Shown here: in pieces, positions 1 to 8,222 of the stretch | Layout: each line of letters opens with the position of its first letter | Position numbering within the stretch: the stretch's first letter is position 1 | Assembly: GCA_031430695.1 (NCBI GenBank) | Contig: JANPBZ010000082.1 | Location: 1-33,758, forward strand | Source of the DNA: JAENVT01 sp031430695 | GTDB lineage: Bacteria > Actinomycetota > Acidimicrobiia > Acidimicrobiales > Ilumatobacteraceae | Direction: 5' to 3' | Length of the DNA: 33,758 bases | Program-made: the position numbers and the translations under genes | The notes under the pieces: model-generated | Seen by the model: the letters and a program-made list of their open reading frames with translations, nothing else | Database searches by the model: none | What the model was told of the DNA's origin: nothing

Positions 1-273
1 CGGCTCCATCGCGGCCTTGACCGCTGGGTCGTCGGTGCCGTCGGGCGACGTGAAGACGATCTGGGCGATGAAGCCGGCGTCTTCCTCGCTGCCGATGTCC
101 GACAGCGCCTCCTGCACAAGCTTGGAATCGCTGTTCGGCAGGTTGAAGTCGGTGTGATAGTCGGTGCCGACAGCGCCACTGACGCCGTTGAGCACGACCA
201 AGAGCGGCAGCCAGATGGCGAACACCATGATCCAGCGTTTGCGAAAGCTGAAGCGAGCAAGACGAGCGAGCAC
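1..273 (-). CDS. MMPL/RND-family transporter, N-terminal part
   Basis: The minus strand reads from a GTG at 273 off the left edge, giving 91 residues. The product opens with a basic stretch (LARLARFSFRKRW), then one hydrophobic segment (IMVFAIWLPLLVVL, about residues 15-28), then a periplasmic-type segment with GTDYHTDFNLPNSDSK. This is the usual start of actinobacterial MMPL (YdfJ/MmpL-like) exporters, which export lipids or drugs across the membrane; the substrate is not visible. The start is well supported: a GGAGGGG ribosome-binding site (plus-strand 281-287) lies 7 bases upstream. The gene is divergent from rsgA. Only the first transmembrane helix and the start of the first extracellular domain are inside the window. 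Confidence 0.8.
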   Translation of the reverse strand, partial: MLARLARFSFRKRWIMVFAIWLPLLVVLNGVSGAVGTDYHTDFNLPNSDSKLVQEALSDIGSEEDAGFIAQIVFTSPDGTDDPAVKAAMEP

Positions 274-331
274 GTTTGGACCCCTCCAATATCGATCGAC
301 GGCCTACGAGGTGGCGGTCGGCGGTTGCGTC

Positions 332-1372
332 GTGCGCGACGCTACCCTCAGCGGTATCGACGAACGATGTGACATTCGACTCGGCTGGAGCGAGGAGTTG
401 GAATCGTCGTGGCGTGCTCTCGGACTTGCCGAAGTGCCAGGCAGGGTCACCCGCCTCGATCGCGGCTGGAGCACGGTCCTGCGCGATCTCGACGCTGCGC
501 CATTGCGGATTCGAAACATCGGCGCCGATGTTGCTGTCGGCGACTGGGTCGTGCCATCGGTCGAGCTTGATCGTGTAGAGGCAGTGCTGCCGCGTCGGAG
601 CGCGTTCGTGCGCCGCGCTTCGTTCGAGGGCAACCGGGCCGAGTCACAAACAATTGCCGCCAACATCGACGTCGTGATGTTGGTGCATGCGTTGACCTCG
701 CCACCCAATCAGCGCCGGCTGGAGCGAGAGTTGGTGCTGGCCTGGGACAGCGGAGCCCGGCCGGTCGTGGTGCTGACGAAGCGCGATCTGGTCGACGACC
801 CGGCCGAATCGGTGGTTTCGCTGCATGCCGCCGCACCCGGGGTTGCAATCCTGACAGCCAGTGGAATCAGTGGAGAGGGTGTCGATGCCCTGGCCGCCTT
901 TGCCGCCGGCAATGCAACGATCGCATTGCTCGGAGCCAGCGGAGTGGGCAAGAGCACGTTGATCAACGCGCTCGTCGGCAGCCGTGCTCAGGCCACAGCA
1001 GCGGTGCGCGAGGGCGATGGTCGGGGTCGGCACACCACGGTGGCGACGGAGTTGGTTCGCCTACCCGGTGGAGGCTGGTTGATCGATACGCCGGGCGTGC
1101 GCGCGGTTACGTTGTGGAGCAGCGGGCGGGGCATCGAGCGCGCCTTTTCCGACGTCTTCGACGTGATGGATGACTGCCGGTTCCGTGACTGCAAACACGA
1201 GGACGAGCCGGGCTGTGCGGTGCAGGTGGCGATCGCCGACGGCCGGCTCGACCCGCTGCGGTTGGCCAGCATGAAGAGGCTTGTTGCCGAGGAGCTTGCA
1301 CTGGAAGAAGAGCAGCGAGCGCAGCTGAAGGCGCAGGACAAACGCGGCGTTCGAAAGATCCGGGTGAAGTAG
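332..1372 (+). CDS. rsgA: Ribosome small-subunit-dependent GTPase A
   Basis: Circularly permuted GTPase that assists late 30S ribosome maturation. The order seen is an N-terminal OB-like region (VPGRVTRLDRG, GDWV), then G4 TKRD (about residues 149-152 from this start), G1 GASGVGKST (201-209), G3 DTPG (252-255), and a C-terminal zinc knuckle with Cys282, Cys287, His289 and Cys295. This permuted order plus the Cys-Cys-His-Cys knuckle is diagnostic of RsgA/YjeQ. The reading frame is open back to 164, but that part would overlap the divergent MMPL gene and does not look like RsgA. GTG 332 gives 346 aa, a normal family length; GTG 311 is an alternative. The ribosome-binding site is weak for either. 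A 2OG oxygenase gene follows after 4 bases. Confidence 0.9.
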   Translation: MRDATLSGIDERCDIRLGWSEELESSWRALGLAEVPGRVTRLDRGWSTVLRDLDAAPLRIRNIGADVAVGDWVVPSVELDRVEAVLPRRSAFVRRASFEGNRAESQTIAANIDVVMLVHALTSPPNQRRLERELVLAWDSGARPVVVLTKRDLVDDPAESVVSLHAAAPGVAILTASGISGEGVDALAAFAAGNATIALLGASGVGKSTLINALVGSRAQATAAVREGDGRGRHTTVATELVRLPGGGWLIDTPGVRAVTLWSSGRGIERAFSDVFDVMDDCRFRDCKHEDEPGCAVQVAIADGRLDPLRLASMKRLVAEELALEEEQRAQLKAQDKRGVRKIRVK

Positions 1373-1376
1373 GGCG

Positions 1377-2396
1377 ATGGAGATCCCGGTCATCAACCTC
1401 GAGCCCTGGTGGGGCACCGAGGCCGATCGTCTCGCTGTCGGCCGACACGTCGATGCCGCTGCCCGCGCGTTCGGGTTCTTCCAGATCGTTGGCCACCGAC
1501 TGCCGCAACAACGGATTGACGCGATGGTTGCAGCCAGTACCGAGTTCTTTGCGTTGCCGACAGAGGGCAAGCAACGCTGCACGCCGGAAGACCCGGCGAT
1601 CAATCGCGGTTATGCAGCCCGTGGCACCGAGGCCCTGTCGTACAGCATCGGTCGCGACACTCCCCCCGACTTGTTCGAGGCCTTCAACATCGGCGAGGAC
1701 GATGTCGACTACGACGATCCGTTCTATGCCGCGCAACGGCGCGGCGCGTTTGCTCCCAACATCTGGCCCGACACGCCGCGGCAACTCCGTCCATCACTCG
1801 TCCGTTACTTCCAGTCGACGCGACAACTGGCCCTGACGTTGACCGAGGTGTTCGCCGTCGCCCTCGGTCTAGCCCCTGGTTGGTTCGTTCCATTCGTGGA
1901 TCGCTCGACCACCACGATGCGAGCGATTCGCTACGAACACCGCGCCGGCGACAGCGACCCACTTCCGGGGCAGCAGCGCATGGGTGCGCACACCGACTAC
2001 GGAATCGTCACGGTGTTGTGGGCCGAGCCCGTTGCCGGACTGCAGATCGTCGCCCCCAACGGCGAGTGGATCGACGTCATCCCCGCGGACGATGCGTTGG
2101 TGATCAACCTCGGTGACCTGACCGCGCAGTGGACCAACGATCAATGGCGCTCGACAGTCCATCGGGTTGTCCCTCCCACCGCGGTCGATGGACCCGCAGT
2201 TCGCCGTAGCGCGGCGTTCTTTCTCGACGGCAACTGGGATGCCCGGATCGAGTGCTTGCCCACATGCTGCAGTGCAGTCGATCCGCCGCGCTATCCGCCG
2301 GTGACCGCCGGCGAACATCTGATGGCCAAGTTGATGGGACCACGTCTACTGCGGGCCAGCGATGCGGTCGATACCTCCGGCGACCGGGGTCGTTGA
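1377..2396 (+). CDS. 2-oxoglutarate/Fe(II)-dependent oxygenase, isopenicillin N synthase-like
   Basis: A 339-residue protein with the plant/bacterial IPNS-like double-stranded beta-helix pattern: the N-terminal DIOX_N region starts IPVINLEPW and contains AFGFFQIVGH; the iron ligands are His205 and Asp207 (AHTDYG) and His262 (STVHRVV); the 2OG or carboxylate anchor is Arg277-Ser278 (RRSAAFF). All four key positions are present, so it should be an active non-haem iron oxygenase. The substrate cannot be told from sequence. The start codon lies 4 bases after the rsgA stop, suggesting co-transcription. Family-level assignment is strong; the exact reaction is unknown. Confidence 0.87.
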   Translation: MEIPVINLEPWWGTEADRLAVGRHVDAAARAFGFFQIVGHRLPQQRIDAMVAASTEFFALPTEGKQRCTPEDPAINRGYAARGTEALSYSIGRDTPPDLFEAFNIGEDDVDYDDPFYAAQRRGAFAPNIWPDTPRQLRPSLVRYFQSTRQLALTLTEVFAVALGLAPGWFVPFVDRSTTTMRAIRYEHRAGDSDPLPGQQRMGAHTDYGIVTVLWAEPVAGLQIVAPNGEWIDVIPADDALVINLGDLTAQWTNDQWRSTVHRVVPPTAVDGPAVRRSAAFFLDGNWDARIECLPTCCSAVDPPRYPPVTAGEHLMAKLMGPRLLRASDAVDTSGDRGR

Positions 2397-2421
2397 AGCA
2401 GCAACGGTCTACCTTTGCCGT

Positions 2422-3639
2422 ATGGAATTCGCATTCACCGACCGCTGCAACGAGTACCGGGCCACCCTGCTGGCCTTCATGGACGAATGCATCTACCCCA
2501 ACGAGCATGTGTATCACCAGCAACTGGTGGAGAGTGGAGACCCGCATCATCATCCTGCGGTGATGGAGGAGTTGAAGGCCGAGGCCCACAAACGCGGGCT
2601 GTGGAACCTGTTCTTGCCCCACGACGACTGGGGGCCCGGTCTCAGCAATGCGGAGTACGCGCCGCTGGCCGAGATCATGGGTCGCAGCACGATCGCCAGC
2701 GAGGCCTGCAATTGCTCGGCGCCCGACACCGGCAACATGGAGGTGCTGACGATGTTCGGCACGCCGGAGCAGAAAGACATGTGGCTGCGACCCCTGCTCG
2801 ATGGCCAGATCCGTTCGGCGTTCGCGATGACCGAGCCCGACGTTGCGTCGAGCGACGCCACCAACATCGAGATGAGCATCGAGCTCGACGGCGATCACTA
2901 CGTGTTGAACGGCCGCAAGTGGTGGATCACCGGCGCCATGCACCCCAACTGCAAGATCTTCATCGTGATGGGCAAGACCAATCCGTCGGCTCCTCCTCAC
3001 CGCCAGCAGAGCCAGGTCCTGGTGCCGATGGGTACCCCCGGTCTCACGGTCGTGCGTGCCCTGCCGGTGTTCGGATACGTCGATCCCGAGGGCCATGTCG
3101 AGCTGCGCTTCGAGAACTGCCGCGTGCCGGTCAGCAACATCATCGCCCACGACGGCGATGGCTTTGCGATCAGCCAAGCACGACTCGGGCCCGGCCGCAT
3201 CCACCACTGCATGCGCTCGATCGGTGCAGCCGAGCGGGCGCTGGAGCTGCTGTGCAAGCGGGCGCTGACTCGCACGACCTTCGGCAAGCGACTGGCCGAG
3301 CGCAGCAACATCATGGACTGGATCGCCGAGTCGCGCATCGACCTGGAGATGGTCCGACTGTTGACGTTGAAGACGGCGTGGATGATGGACACGGTCGGCA
3401 ACAAGGCCGCCGCGGTCGAGATCAGCGCCATCAAAGTGGCCGCCCCCAACGTTGCGTTGCGGATCATCGACCGGGCAATGCAGGTGCACGGTGCCGGTGG
3501 TCTGAGCAATGACTGGCCGTTGGCGCAGATGTACGCCCACCAACGAACGCTGCGCTTGGCCGACGGGCCTGATGAGGTGCACAAGATGACGATCGCTCGT
3601 CGCGAGCTGCGACGTCACGATCCCGACTTCCGGATGTAA
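2422..3639 (+). CDS. Acyl-CoA dehydrogenase (ACAD10/11-like)
   Basis: FAD-dependent acyl-CoA dehydrogenase of 405 residues that introduces a trans-2 double bond in acyl-CoA and passes electrons to ETF. Visible family features are AFAMTEPDVASSDATNI (the FAD/substrate segment), NGRKWWITGA, RTTFGKRLAE in the C-terminal helical domain, and the ending QVHGAGGLSNDWPLAQ...RLADGPDEVHKM, which resembles the ACAD10/11 branch. ATG 2422 (MEFAFTDRCNEYR) is chosen over the upstream in-frame ATG at 2362, which would overlap the oxygenase gene and adds non-family residues. A possible -10 (TACCTT, 2410-2415) lies so close that the transcript could be leaderless. A VOC gene follows 10 bases after the stop. Confidence 0.92.
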   Translation: MEFAFTDRCNEYRATLLAFMDECIYPNEHVYHQQLVESGDPHHHPAVMEELKAEAHKRGLWNLFLPHDDWGPGLSNAEYAPLAEIMGRSTIASEACNCSAPDTGNMEVLTMFGTPEQKDMWLRPLLDGQIRSAFAMTEPDVASSDATNIEMSIELDGDHYVLNGRKWWITGAMHPNCKIFIVMGKTNPSAPPHRQQSQVLVPMGTPGLTVVRALPVFGYVDPEGHVELRFENCRVPVSNIIAHDGDGFAISQARLGPGRIHHCMRSIGAAERALELLCKRALTRTTFGKRLAERSNIMDWIAESRIDLEMVRLLTLKTAWMMDTVGNKAAAVEISAIKVAAPNVALRIIDRAMQVHGAGGLSNDWPLAQMYAHQRTLRLADGPDEVHKMTIARRELRRHDPDFRM

Positions 3640-3649
3640 AGCTCCGGGC

Positions 3650-4075
3650 ATGGATGACTCTGCACGGCCGCGGTTCCACCTGGCGATGCCGGTCGACGAT
3701 CTCGATGCAGCGCGGCGGTTCTATGGCGGCACCCTCGGGTGCGATCAGGGTCGCAGCGCCGACACGTGGGTCGACTGGGATTTTCGCGGCCACCAGATCG
3801 TCACCCACCTCGCGCCATCACCGGCGGATCGAATCCACAATCCGGTCGATGGCCACGACGTACCGGTGCCGCACTTCGGCCTCATCTTGGCCGTCGAGGA
3901 GTTTCATCAACTCGCCGAGCGTCTCCGTGCGGCCGGCACCGCATTCGTGATCGAACCCTATGTGCGCTTTGCCGGTGAAGCCGGCGAGCAATGGACGATG
4001 TTCTTCTACGACCCCGCCGGCAACGCGCTGGAGTTCAAGGCCTTTGCGGACGAAGGGCAGATCTTCGCCGTCTGA
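3650..4075 (+). CDS. VOC-family (glyoxalase/dioxygenase-like) protein
   Basis: A 141-residue vicinal-oxygen-chelate protein. It has the two beta-alpha-beta-beta-beta modules expected: FHLAMPVDDLDAARRFYGGTLG at the start of the first and PHFGLILAVEEFHQLAERLRAAG in the second, closing with FFYDPAGNALEFKAF. His11 (in FHLAMP), the His of VPHFG and the Glu of NALEFKAF are the likely metal ligands. Closely related proteins are usually annotated as VOC family dioxygenases or lyases of unknown substrate. It starts 10 bases after the acyl-CoA dehydrogenase and probably shares its transcript. Confidence 0.85.
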   Translation: MDDSARPRFHLAMPVDDLDAARRFYGGTLGCDQGRSADTWVDWDFRGHQIVTHLAPSPADRIHNPVDGHDVPVPHFGLILAVEEFHQLAERLRAAGTAFVIEPYVRFAGEAGEQWTMFFYDPAGNALEFKAFADEGQIFAV

Positions 4076-4160
4076 GGGTGTGACTACCTCCTTCCCGCCG
4101 CCACCGTCGGGCGCGATTCGGGTACTCCCATTGCTCACGCTGGACCCACGGGCGGGATTT

Positions 4161-4194
4161 CGGTACTGGCGCTACCGGTACTGGCGCTACCGGT
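4161..4194 (+). repeat. Perfect 15-bp tandem repeat, 2.3 copies
   Basis: The unit CGGTACTGGCGCTAC occurs at 4161-4175 and 4176-4190 and is followed by CGGT. Each unit contains an internal TACCGGTA palindrome at the junction. It lies in the 160-base gap between the convergent VOC and STAS genes (4076-4235), where no gene is visible. No terminator-type hairpin with a T-tract was seen. Confidence 0.8.
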
Positions 4195-4235
4195 TTCGCG
4201 CCCGACCAAGTTCGGTTGTGGTGGAGACGCGGCTT

Positions 4236-4583
4236 TCATCCAGGGTCACGGTCGTGGCCTCTCAGGCGGTCTCGAACGTCGACGGCGCGACTGAAACCAG
4301 TTCGATCGAGCCGTTCTCGTAGGCGCATGTTGTTGCACACCACGACGAGGTCTGCGCCAGCCTGACGTGCCGAGCCGGCTGCACCCATCAGCACGCCGAG
4401 ACCGATGTCGTCGAGCACAGTGACGCCATCGAGGTCGATGACCAACATGCGGCCGGGGTGATGAGCAAGGGCCTTGGTCAACGCGTCGTGGAGCAACGGG
4501 ATGGTGGCCATGTCGACCTCGCCCGAGAGGCTGATGACGGCATCGCCGCCGACCACAATGGTGCTCGTCGACAGGTTCGTCAT
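4236..4583 (-). CDS. STAS-domain protein (anti-sigma factor antagonist-like) lacking the phospho-Ser
   Basis: A 115-residue single STAS domain: VISLSGEVDMATIPLLHDAL, then LVIDLDGVTVLDDIGLGVLM, then LRERLDRTGFSRAV. Family members such as SpoIIAA/RsbV bind anti-sigma kinases and are switched by phosphorylation of a Ser in a D-S-S/T-G motif. Here the corresponding positions read L-D-D-I-G, so the phosphorylatable residue is replaced by Asp/Ile. The gene begins 15 bases after the tadE stop on the same strand and is probably the last gene of the Tad operon. No good ribosome-binding site is visible, which fits translational coupling. It may be a constitutive antagonist or a STAS scaffold not governed by a kinase. 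Confidence 0.82.
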   Translation of the reverse strand: MTNLSTSTIVVGGDAVISLSGEVDMATIPLLHDALTKALAHHPGRMLVIDLDGVTVLDDIGLGVLMGAAGSARQAGADLVVVCNNMRLRERLDRTGFSRAVDVRDRLRGHDRDPG

Positions 4584-4598
4584 GCCGCAGGATACGGC

Positions 4599-4979
4599 TT
4601 ACGGAGGTTCGAGCGCCATGGTCGCCGCGGCTGCAACGGTGATATCTGGCAGCAGCGAACCGATCAGGGGCACGTCGGTATGTGTCACATGGGAGACGGT
4701 GACAGTAACGGTGTCGCCAGACGAGCTCGTCGACACGACCAGCGGTCGCAGGGTGACGGCTCGGGCTGCGGCAGCGTCGGCAGAGGCAGCCATTGGAGCG
4801 GCCACGGCGGCGGCACGCGCTGCCTCGCGCGCCGCCAGCTGCACGGCGAGCTGATCGCGCACGATCACCACGAGCTGCACGATCCCGAGCAGGAACACGA
4901 ACAGCAGGGGCAGGCAGAGTGCCAGCTCGACCGTGGCCTGTCCGTGGTCACGACGATCACAGCTTGCCGGTGACCGCAT
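4599..4979 (-). CDS. tadE: TadE-like pseudopilin/assembly protein
   Basis: A 126-residue TadE-like protein. The short basic N-terminus ends in DHGQATVELAL, the typical G-Q-A-T-V-E motif with Glu at position 5 of the mature-like segment, followed by a hydrophobic helix (CLPLLFVFLLGIVQLVVIV, about residues 22-41) and a small extracellular beta-rich part. TadE/TadF are pseudopilins processed by the prepilin peptidase and needed for Flp pilus assembly. The start overlaps the pilin gene by 23 bases; no alternative start in this frame preserves the motif. It is followed by the STAS gene. Confidence 0.85.
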   Translation of the reverse strand: MRSPASCDRRDHGQATVELALCLPLLFVFLLGIVQLVVIVRDQLAVQLAAREAARAAAVAAPMAASADAAAARAVTLRPLVVSTSSSGDTVTVTVSHVTHTDVPLIGSLLPDITVAAAATMALEPP

Positions 4980-5160
4980 CGATCACTCGATCGAAGAGAT
5001 TGCCGATCTTGCCGGCACCCCCGCCACTGGTGGCCCAGCTGACCACGAGCAGGGCAATGACGGCCGCCCCGAGCATGACGAGCGCGTATTCAGTGGTCGC
5101 TTGGCCGCGGTCCTCGCCGGCGAGATGCCAGGCATGCAGCCGTGCACACAGTGTTCTCAT
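4957..5160 (-). CDS. Flp-type pilin, DUF4244 family
   Basis: A 67-residue small protein with EDRGQATTEYALVML, a Flp prepilin-like cleavage and Glu/Tyr motif, then a hydrophobic helix (AAVIALLVVSWATSG) and a short amphipathic tail (FDRVIDAVTGKL). This is the DUF4244 type found at the end of actinobacterial tad loci and is probably the major fibre subunit. GGAG sits about 7 bases before the ATG. It lies 36 bases after tadC and overlaps tadE by 23 bases. Confidence 0.85.
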   Translation of the reverse strand: MRTLCARLHAWHLAGEDRGQATTEYALVMLGAAVIALLVVSWATSGGGAGKIGNLFDRVIDAVTGKL

Positions 5161-5196
5161 GGTGAGCTCCGATCGTGAAGGCTTGGATGTGGTCGC

Positions 5197-5874
5197 CTAC
5201 ATGTGCAACGACGACAGGGCTCCGAGGAGCAAGGGCACAATCGACAGCAGTACGAACGAGGGCAGGGTGCAGAGCACCAATGGCATGGCCAATCGCACTG
5301 GCAACTCTCGAGCAGTGGCGTCGGCATCGCGTCGGCGTTGCTGACGAGCCTCGAATGCCAGGCGCTCGAGCACCGGTGCGAGTGGAAGCCCGTACCGGTC
5401 GGCGGCTGACAACGAATCGACGAGCGGCTGGGCGATCGGGCCGAGCCGCGTCCGAAGCTGTGTGAGTGCGTCCGCGAAGCGGTCTCCGCGCTGCATTGCC
5501 TCGCTGACCGCCGCGAACGACTGGCGAAGTGGTTCCGGTAGGTACGCAGCGATCTCACCGACGGCTTGTGCCGGCAGGTAGCCGGCACGGATCGACAGCA
5601 CGAGCAGATCGAGCGCGTCGGGGAAGTGCGTGGAGATCCGACGCTTGGCGAGCGTCGCCCGCCGTGCGCCTGACCACTGCCGCCACGCGGCGGCACAGAT
5701 CACGGCGACGGCGCCGAGCACGGGAGAGACAACGATGGCGAGCGCGCAGGCAACCGTTGTCCACAGCACGCGACGCGGGGGTGCCTGCGCCGTGGTGGCG
5801 CGCCCGGTGGGCTTCGGTCGCAGCAGCAGTGCGACGAGGACGACCACGATCGACGCGCCAAGAGCCGTGATCAT
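5197..5874 (-). CDS. tadC: Tad platform protein TadC (type II secretion F-domain)
   Basis: 225 residues from ATG 5874 (MITALGASIVVVLVALLL). It has an N-terminal membrane segment, a second hydrophobic stretch, a T2SSF helical domain (FPDALDLLVLSIRAGYLPAQAVGEIA, then GDRFADALTQL...YGLPLAPVLERLA) and a final transmembrane pair (LPSFVLLSIVPLLLGAL). With TadB it forms the inner-membrane platform that the TadA ATPase turns. The reading frame is open upstream to 6006, but ATG 5874 gives a 4-base ATGA overlap with tadB, matching the other junctions of this operon. Confidence 0.87.
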   Translation of the reverse strand: MITALGASIVVVLVALLLRPKPTGRATTAQAPPRRVLWTTVACALAIVVSPVLGAVAVICAAAWRQWSGARRATLAKRRISTHFPDALDLLVLSIRAGYLPAQAVGEIAAYLPEPLRQSFAAVSEAMQRGDRFADALTQLRTRLGPIAQPLVDSLSAADRYGLPLAPVLERLAFEARQQRRRDADATARELPVRLAMPLVLCTLPSFVLLSIVPLLLGALSSLHM

Positions 5875-6515
5875 GTCGGGCCGATGATCCGCTTGATCCA
5901 ACGCCAGCCGACAAGGTTCAGTGCGAGACCGCACACCGCGCACACACCACCGGCCACGGTCGTGACATAGATGTCGCGCGTGCGCTGGCTCACGAGCGCG
6001 CTCCACATCGCGAAGGCCAATGGAACGATCGTCAGTACGCGGGCGCTGAGTCTCGCTTGCGATGCCTGCGCCCGGCGCTCGGCGCGGGCTGCGGCGCGCT
6101 CGCGCAGCACCGCGGCACCCTCGTCGAGCGTCGCGGCGATCGGACCGCCGAGATGGGCGGTCGCCGACAGCGCCTGCACCGTGAGGGCGAGGTCGGCTTG
6201 GCCCGGGGCCATTGCGGCCAACGCATCGGCGAACGAACTGCCCGAGGCCACTCGATCGACCACGTCGGCGAGTGGTGAGCCTCGGTCGATCTCGTCGATC
6301 GCCGCATTGGTCAGACTGGACCCGCTACGCACCTGGCGGGCGATGGCATCGAGTAGCGATGCGTAGTCGGGTGGCGGCAGGCGCAAGCGCTGATGGTGAC
6401 GGCGGTCGCCTGCGCCAGCGACGCGTGGCGCGCGACGCAACCGAGCGGCAGCGGGCGTCATCATCAGAACGACGAGCACGCCAGCCATGACGCCAGCCAA
6501 GACCGCCGTCGTCAT
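5871..6515 (-). CDS. tadB: Tad platform protein TadB (type II secretion F-domain)
   Basis: 214 residues from ATG 6515 (MTTAVLAGVMAGVLVVLMM). It has an N-terminal membrane helix, a basic cytoplasmic part, a T2SSF domain (LLDAIARQVRSGSSLTNAAIDE; GSSFADALAAM; GGPIAATLDEGAAVLRER) and two C-terminal helices. It is partner to TadC. The frame is open far upstream through tadA, but only this ATG makes sense; it overlaps the tadA stop by 4 bases and its own stop overlaps tadC by 4 bases. It is short for TadB, as is normal for actinobacterial loci. Confidence 0.85.
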   Translation of the reverse strand: MTTAVLAGVMAGVLVVLMMTPAAARLRRAPRVAGAGDRRHHQRLRLPPPDYASLLDAIARQVRSGSSLTNAAIDEIDRGSPLADVVDRVASGSSFADALAAMAPGQADLALTVQALSATAHLGGPIAATLDEGAAVLRERAAARAERRAQASQARLSARVLTIVPLAFAMWSALVSQRTRDIYVTTVAGGVCAVCGLALNLVGWRWIKRIIGPT

Positions 6516-7480
6516 CGGCGGCCGCGCTGGAGCGATGCGATCACGACTGCCCGCTCGGCCAGTCGGCGCAACTGCACACCGCCGGCGCCCGGGTCGGACT
6601 CGCAGACCTCGATGACGTGTCGTTGGTTGTCGATGGATCTGCCGACGTGAACAACGACATCGATCGATCGACGAACCTGGTCGTGGATCGCGTCGAGGGG
6701 CCAGCCGGGAACCTCCTGCAACACCAGCGAGCAGACTCTGGCCACGGCGTCGACGGCCGAGTTGGCGTGCACGGTCGCCATCGAACCGTCGTGACCGGTG
6801 TTCATCGCTTGCACGAGTTGCACTGCTTCGGCGCCGCGTACTTCGCCCAGAACGATTCGGTCGGGACGCATTCGCAGGGCCGTGCGCAGCAAGTGCGACA
6901 GGGTGATCTCGCCCGTCACTTCTGCGCTCGGTGGACGGGTCTCGAGCCGCACGACGTGCGGGTGCGGCAGGCGCAGTTCGGCGATGTCCTCGAGCGTGAT
7001 GATCCGCTCGGTCGTGGGCACCAGTGCGGCCAGGGCGTTGAGCAACGTGGTCTTGCCCGACGAAGTAGCACCACTGACCAAGAGGTTGCAGCGGGCGGCG
7101 ACGATGGTCTGCAGCAACCCGGCGACCGCTGGTGTGGCGAACGCCGACAGCGGAAGTGGTCGCAACGCGAAGCGGCGAATGGTCAGGCACGGGCCGTCGA
7201 CGGCGATCGGCTCGAGTACGGCGCACACGCGCGAGCCGTCGGGTAGGCGAGCATCGACTGTGGGATTCGAGCGGTCGAGCCGGCGGCCGATGGGACGCAG
7301 GATGTGTTCGAGCGCGGTCGACACAGCAGTTGCGCTCATGGTCGCGACGCGCACCAACGTGCCGGCTCTCTCGACCCACACGTCGCCCCGCCCGTTGACG
7401 ATCACCTCGTCGATGGCTGGATCCCCGAGCCATCGCTCGAGTCCGCCCAATGGCGATCGCTCGGCGATGACGTCGATCAC
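6512..7480 (-). CDS. tadA: Tad secretion ATPase TadA (CpaF family)
   Basis: 322 residues from GTG 7480 (VIDVIAERSPLGGLERWL). Hexameric ATPase that powers pilus extension. Visible are IDEVIVNGRGDVWVERAG in the N-terminal domain, Walker A SGATSSGKTT, the Asp box ITLEDIAELRLPHPHVVRLE, Walker B RIVLGEVRGAEA, and the His box NTGHDGSMATVHANS. An open frame extends to 7708 but would be antisense-like in content and cover tadZ; GTG 7480 forms a GTGA overlap with the tadZ stop. Compared with typical CpaF (about 400 aa or more), the N-terminal extension is short. Confidence 0.93.
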   Translation of the reverse strand: MIDVIAERSPLGGLERWLGDPAIDEVIVNGRGDVWVERAGTLVRVATMSATAVSTALEHILRPIGRRLDRSNPTVDARLPDGSRVCAVLEPIAVDGPCLTIRRFALRPLPLSAFATPAVAGLLQTIVAARCNLLVSGATSSGKTTLLNALAALVPTTERIITLEDIAELRLPHPHVVRLETRPPSAEVTGEITLSHLLRTALRMRPDRIVLGEVRGAEAVQLVQAMNTGHDGSMATVHANSAVDAVARVCSLVLQEVPGWPLDAIHDQVRRSIDVVVHVGRSIDNQRHVIEVCESDPGAGGVQLRRLAERAVVIASLQRGRR

Positions 7481-8103
7481 GCTGCACTTCGCAACGAGAC
7501 GATCAGCGATCTCGGCAGTCTGGCGATCAGCAACCCGGCGTCGACAGCGCGGGCAACTGCCGGATCGAAACGCACCTCGGCGACCACGGGAACACCGAGG
7601 GCGTGCTCGACGTCGCTCGACGTCAGTGCCCTGCCCGGCTCGTCGACCAGCACGACCCCCGTTGGTCGGATGGTGAGGCGTCGGGCGCGATGTATCGCGA
7701 TGAAGCACGGCCGGGTGACGAGGAGCGATTGCTCGGCTGCATCGAGCAGCACCTGAGGCGGGCAGCCGGTGCCGGCATCGATTATCACGTTGGTCGATTC
7801 ACACAATGCGGTCGCGAGACGTGCCCACTGATCGTCGGGCTGGGGGGCATCGCCTCGGGGAATCAAGCGCACCTCGTCGCGGATGGTGACGGCCAACCGA
7901 ACGAGATCGGCGGGCCCGGCGGTCGGCGACGCCAGCCAGTCGACAACGCCAGGCCCCGTGGGGTCTTGCAACCCGAGTGCGGTCGCGCAGTCGCCACTGA
8001 GATCGACGAGCAACGATGGTTGAGTTCGTGCCGCGCCCAACGCCAACGCACAGGCGACCACCGTGGTACCGCTGCCGCCTTTGGCAGCCCAACAAACAAT
8101 CAC
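7477..8103 (-). CDS. tadZ: TadZ/CpaE-like MinD/ParA-type ATPase
   Basis: 208 residues. It starts VIVCWAAKGGSGTTVVACALA, a deviant Walker A of the TadZ/CpaE kind with Thr in place of the final Lys (KGGSGTT), followed by SLLVDLSGD and NVIIDAGTG. TadZ proteins mark the cell site where the Tad apparatus assembles. It lacks the N-terminal receiver-like domain of CpaE and is therefore short. The start is GTG 8103 with TGGAG upstream. It is the first gene of the operon, so the promoter should lie in 8104-8222, next to the tRNA-Sec gene on the opposite strand. Confidence 0.82.
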   Translation of the reverse strand: MIVCWAAKGGSGTTVVACALALGAARTQPSLLVDLSGDCATALGLQDPTGPGVVDWLASPTAGPADLVRLAVTIRDEVRLIPRGDAPQPDDQWARLATALCESTNVIIDAGTGCPPQVLLDAAEQSLLVTRPCFIAIHRARRLTIRPTGVVLVDEPGRALTSSDVEHALGVPVVAEVRFDPAVARAVDAGLLIARLPRSLIVSLRSAA

Positions 8104-8222
8104 GTGACTCCACCCCCAACAAACCGAGAGCTACCAATTGGGGGAAGTCGAGGCGGAACCTATCGACGGCCACGCCACATGCCAACGCGTGGGCGACAAC
8201 TTCGTGCGCTAGCGTCGCCACC

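Noticed and set aside
2104..3651. Long antisense open frame (515 codons) opposite the acyl-CoA dehydrogenase
   Set aside because: It is a GC-bias shadow: no start context, no domain, rich in Arg/His/Gln, and it covers well-supported genes on the other strand.
4236..4330. Alternative C-terminus of the STAS gene in another frame (ENGSIELVSVAPSTFETA)
   Set aside because: The annotated frame already gives a family-like ending (LRERLDRTGFSRAV), so no frameshift is needed.
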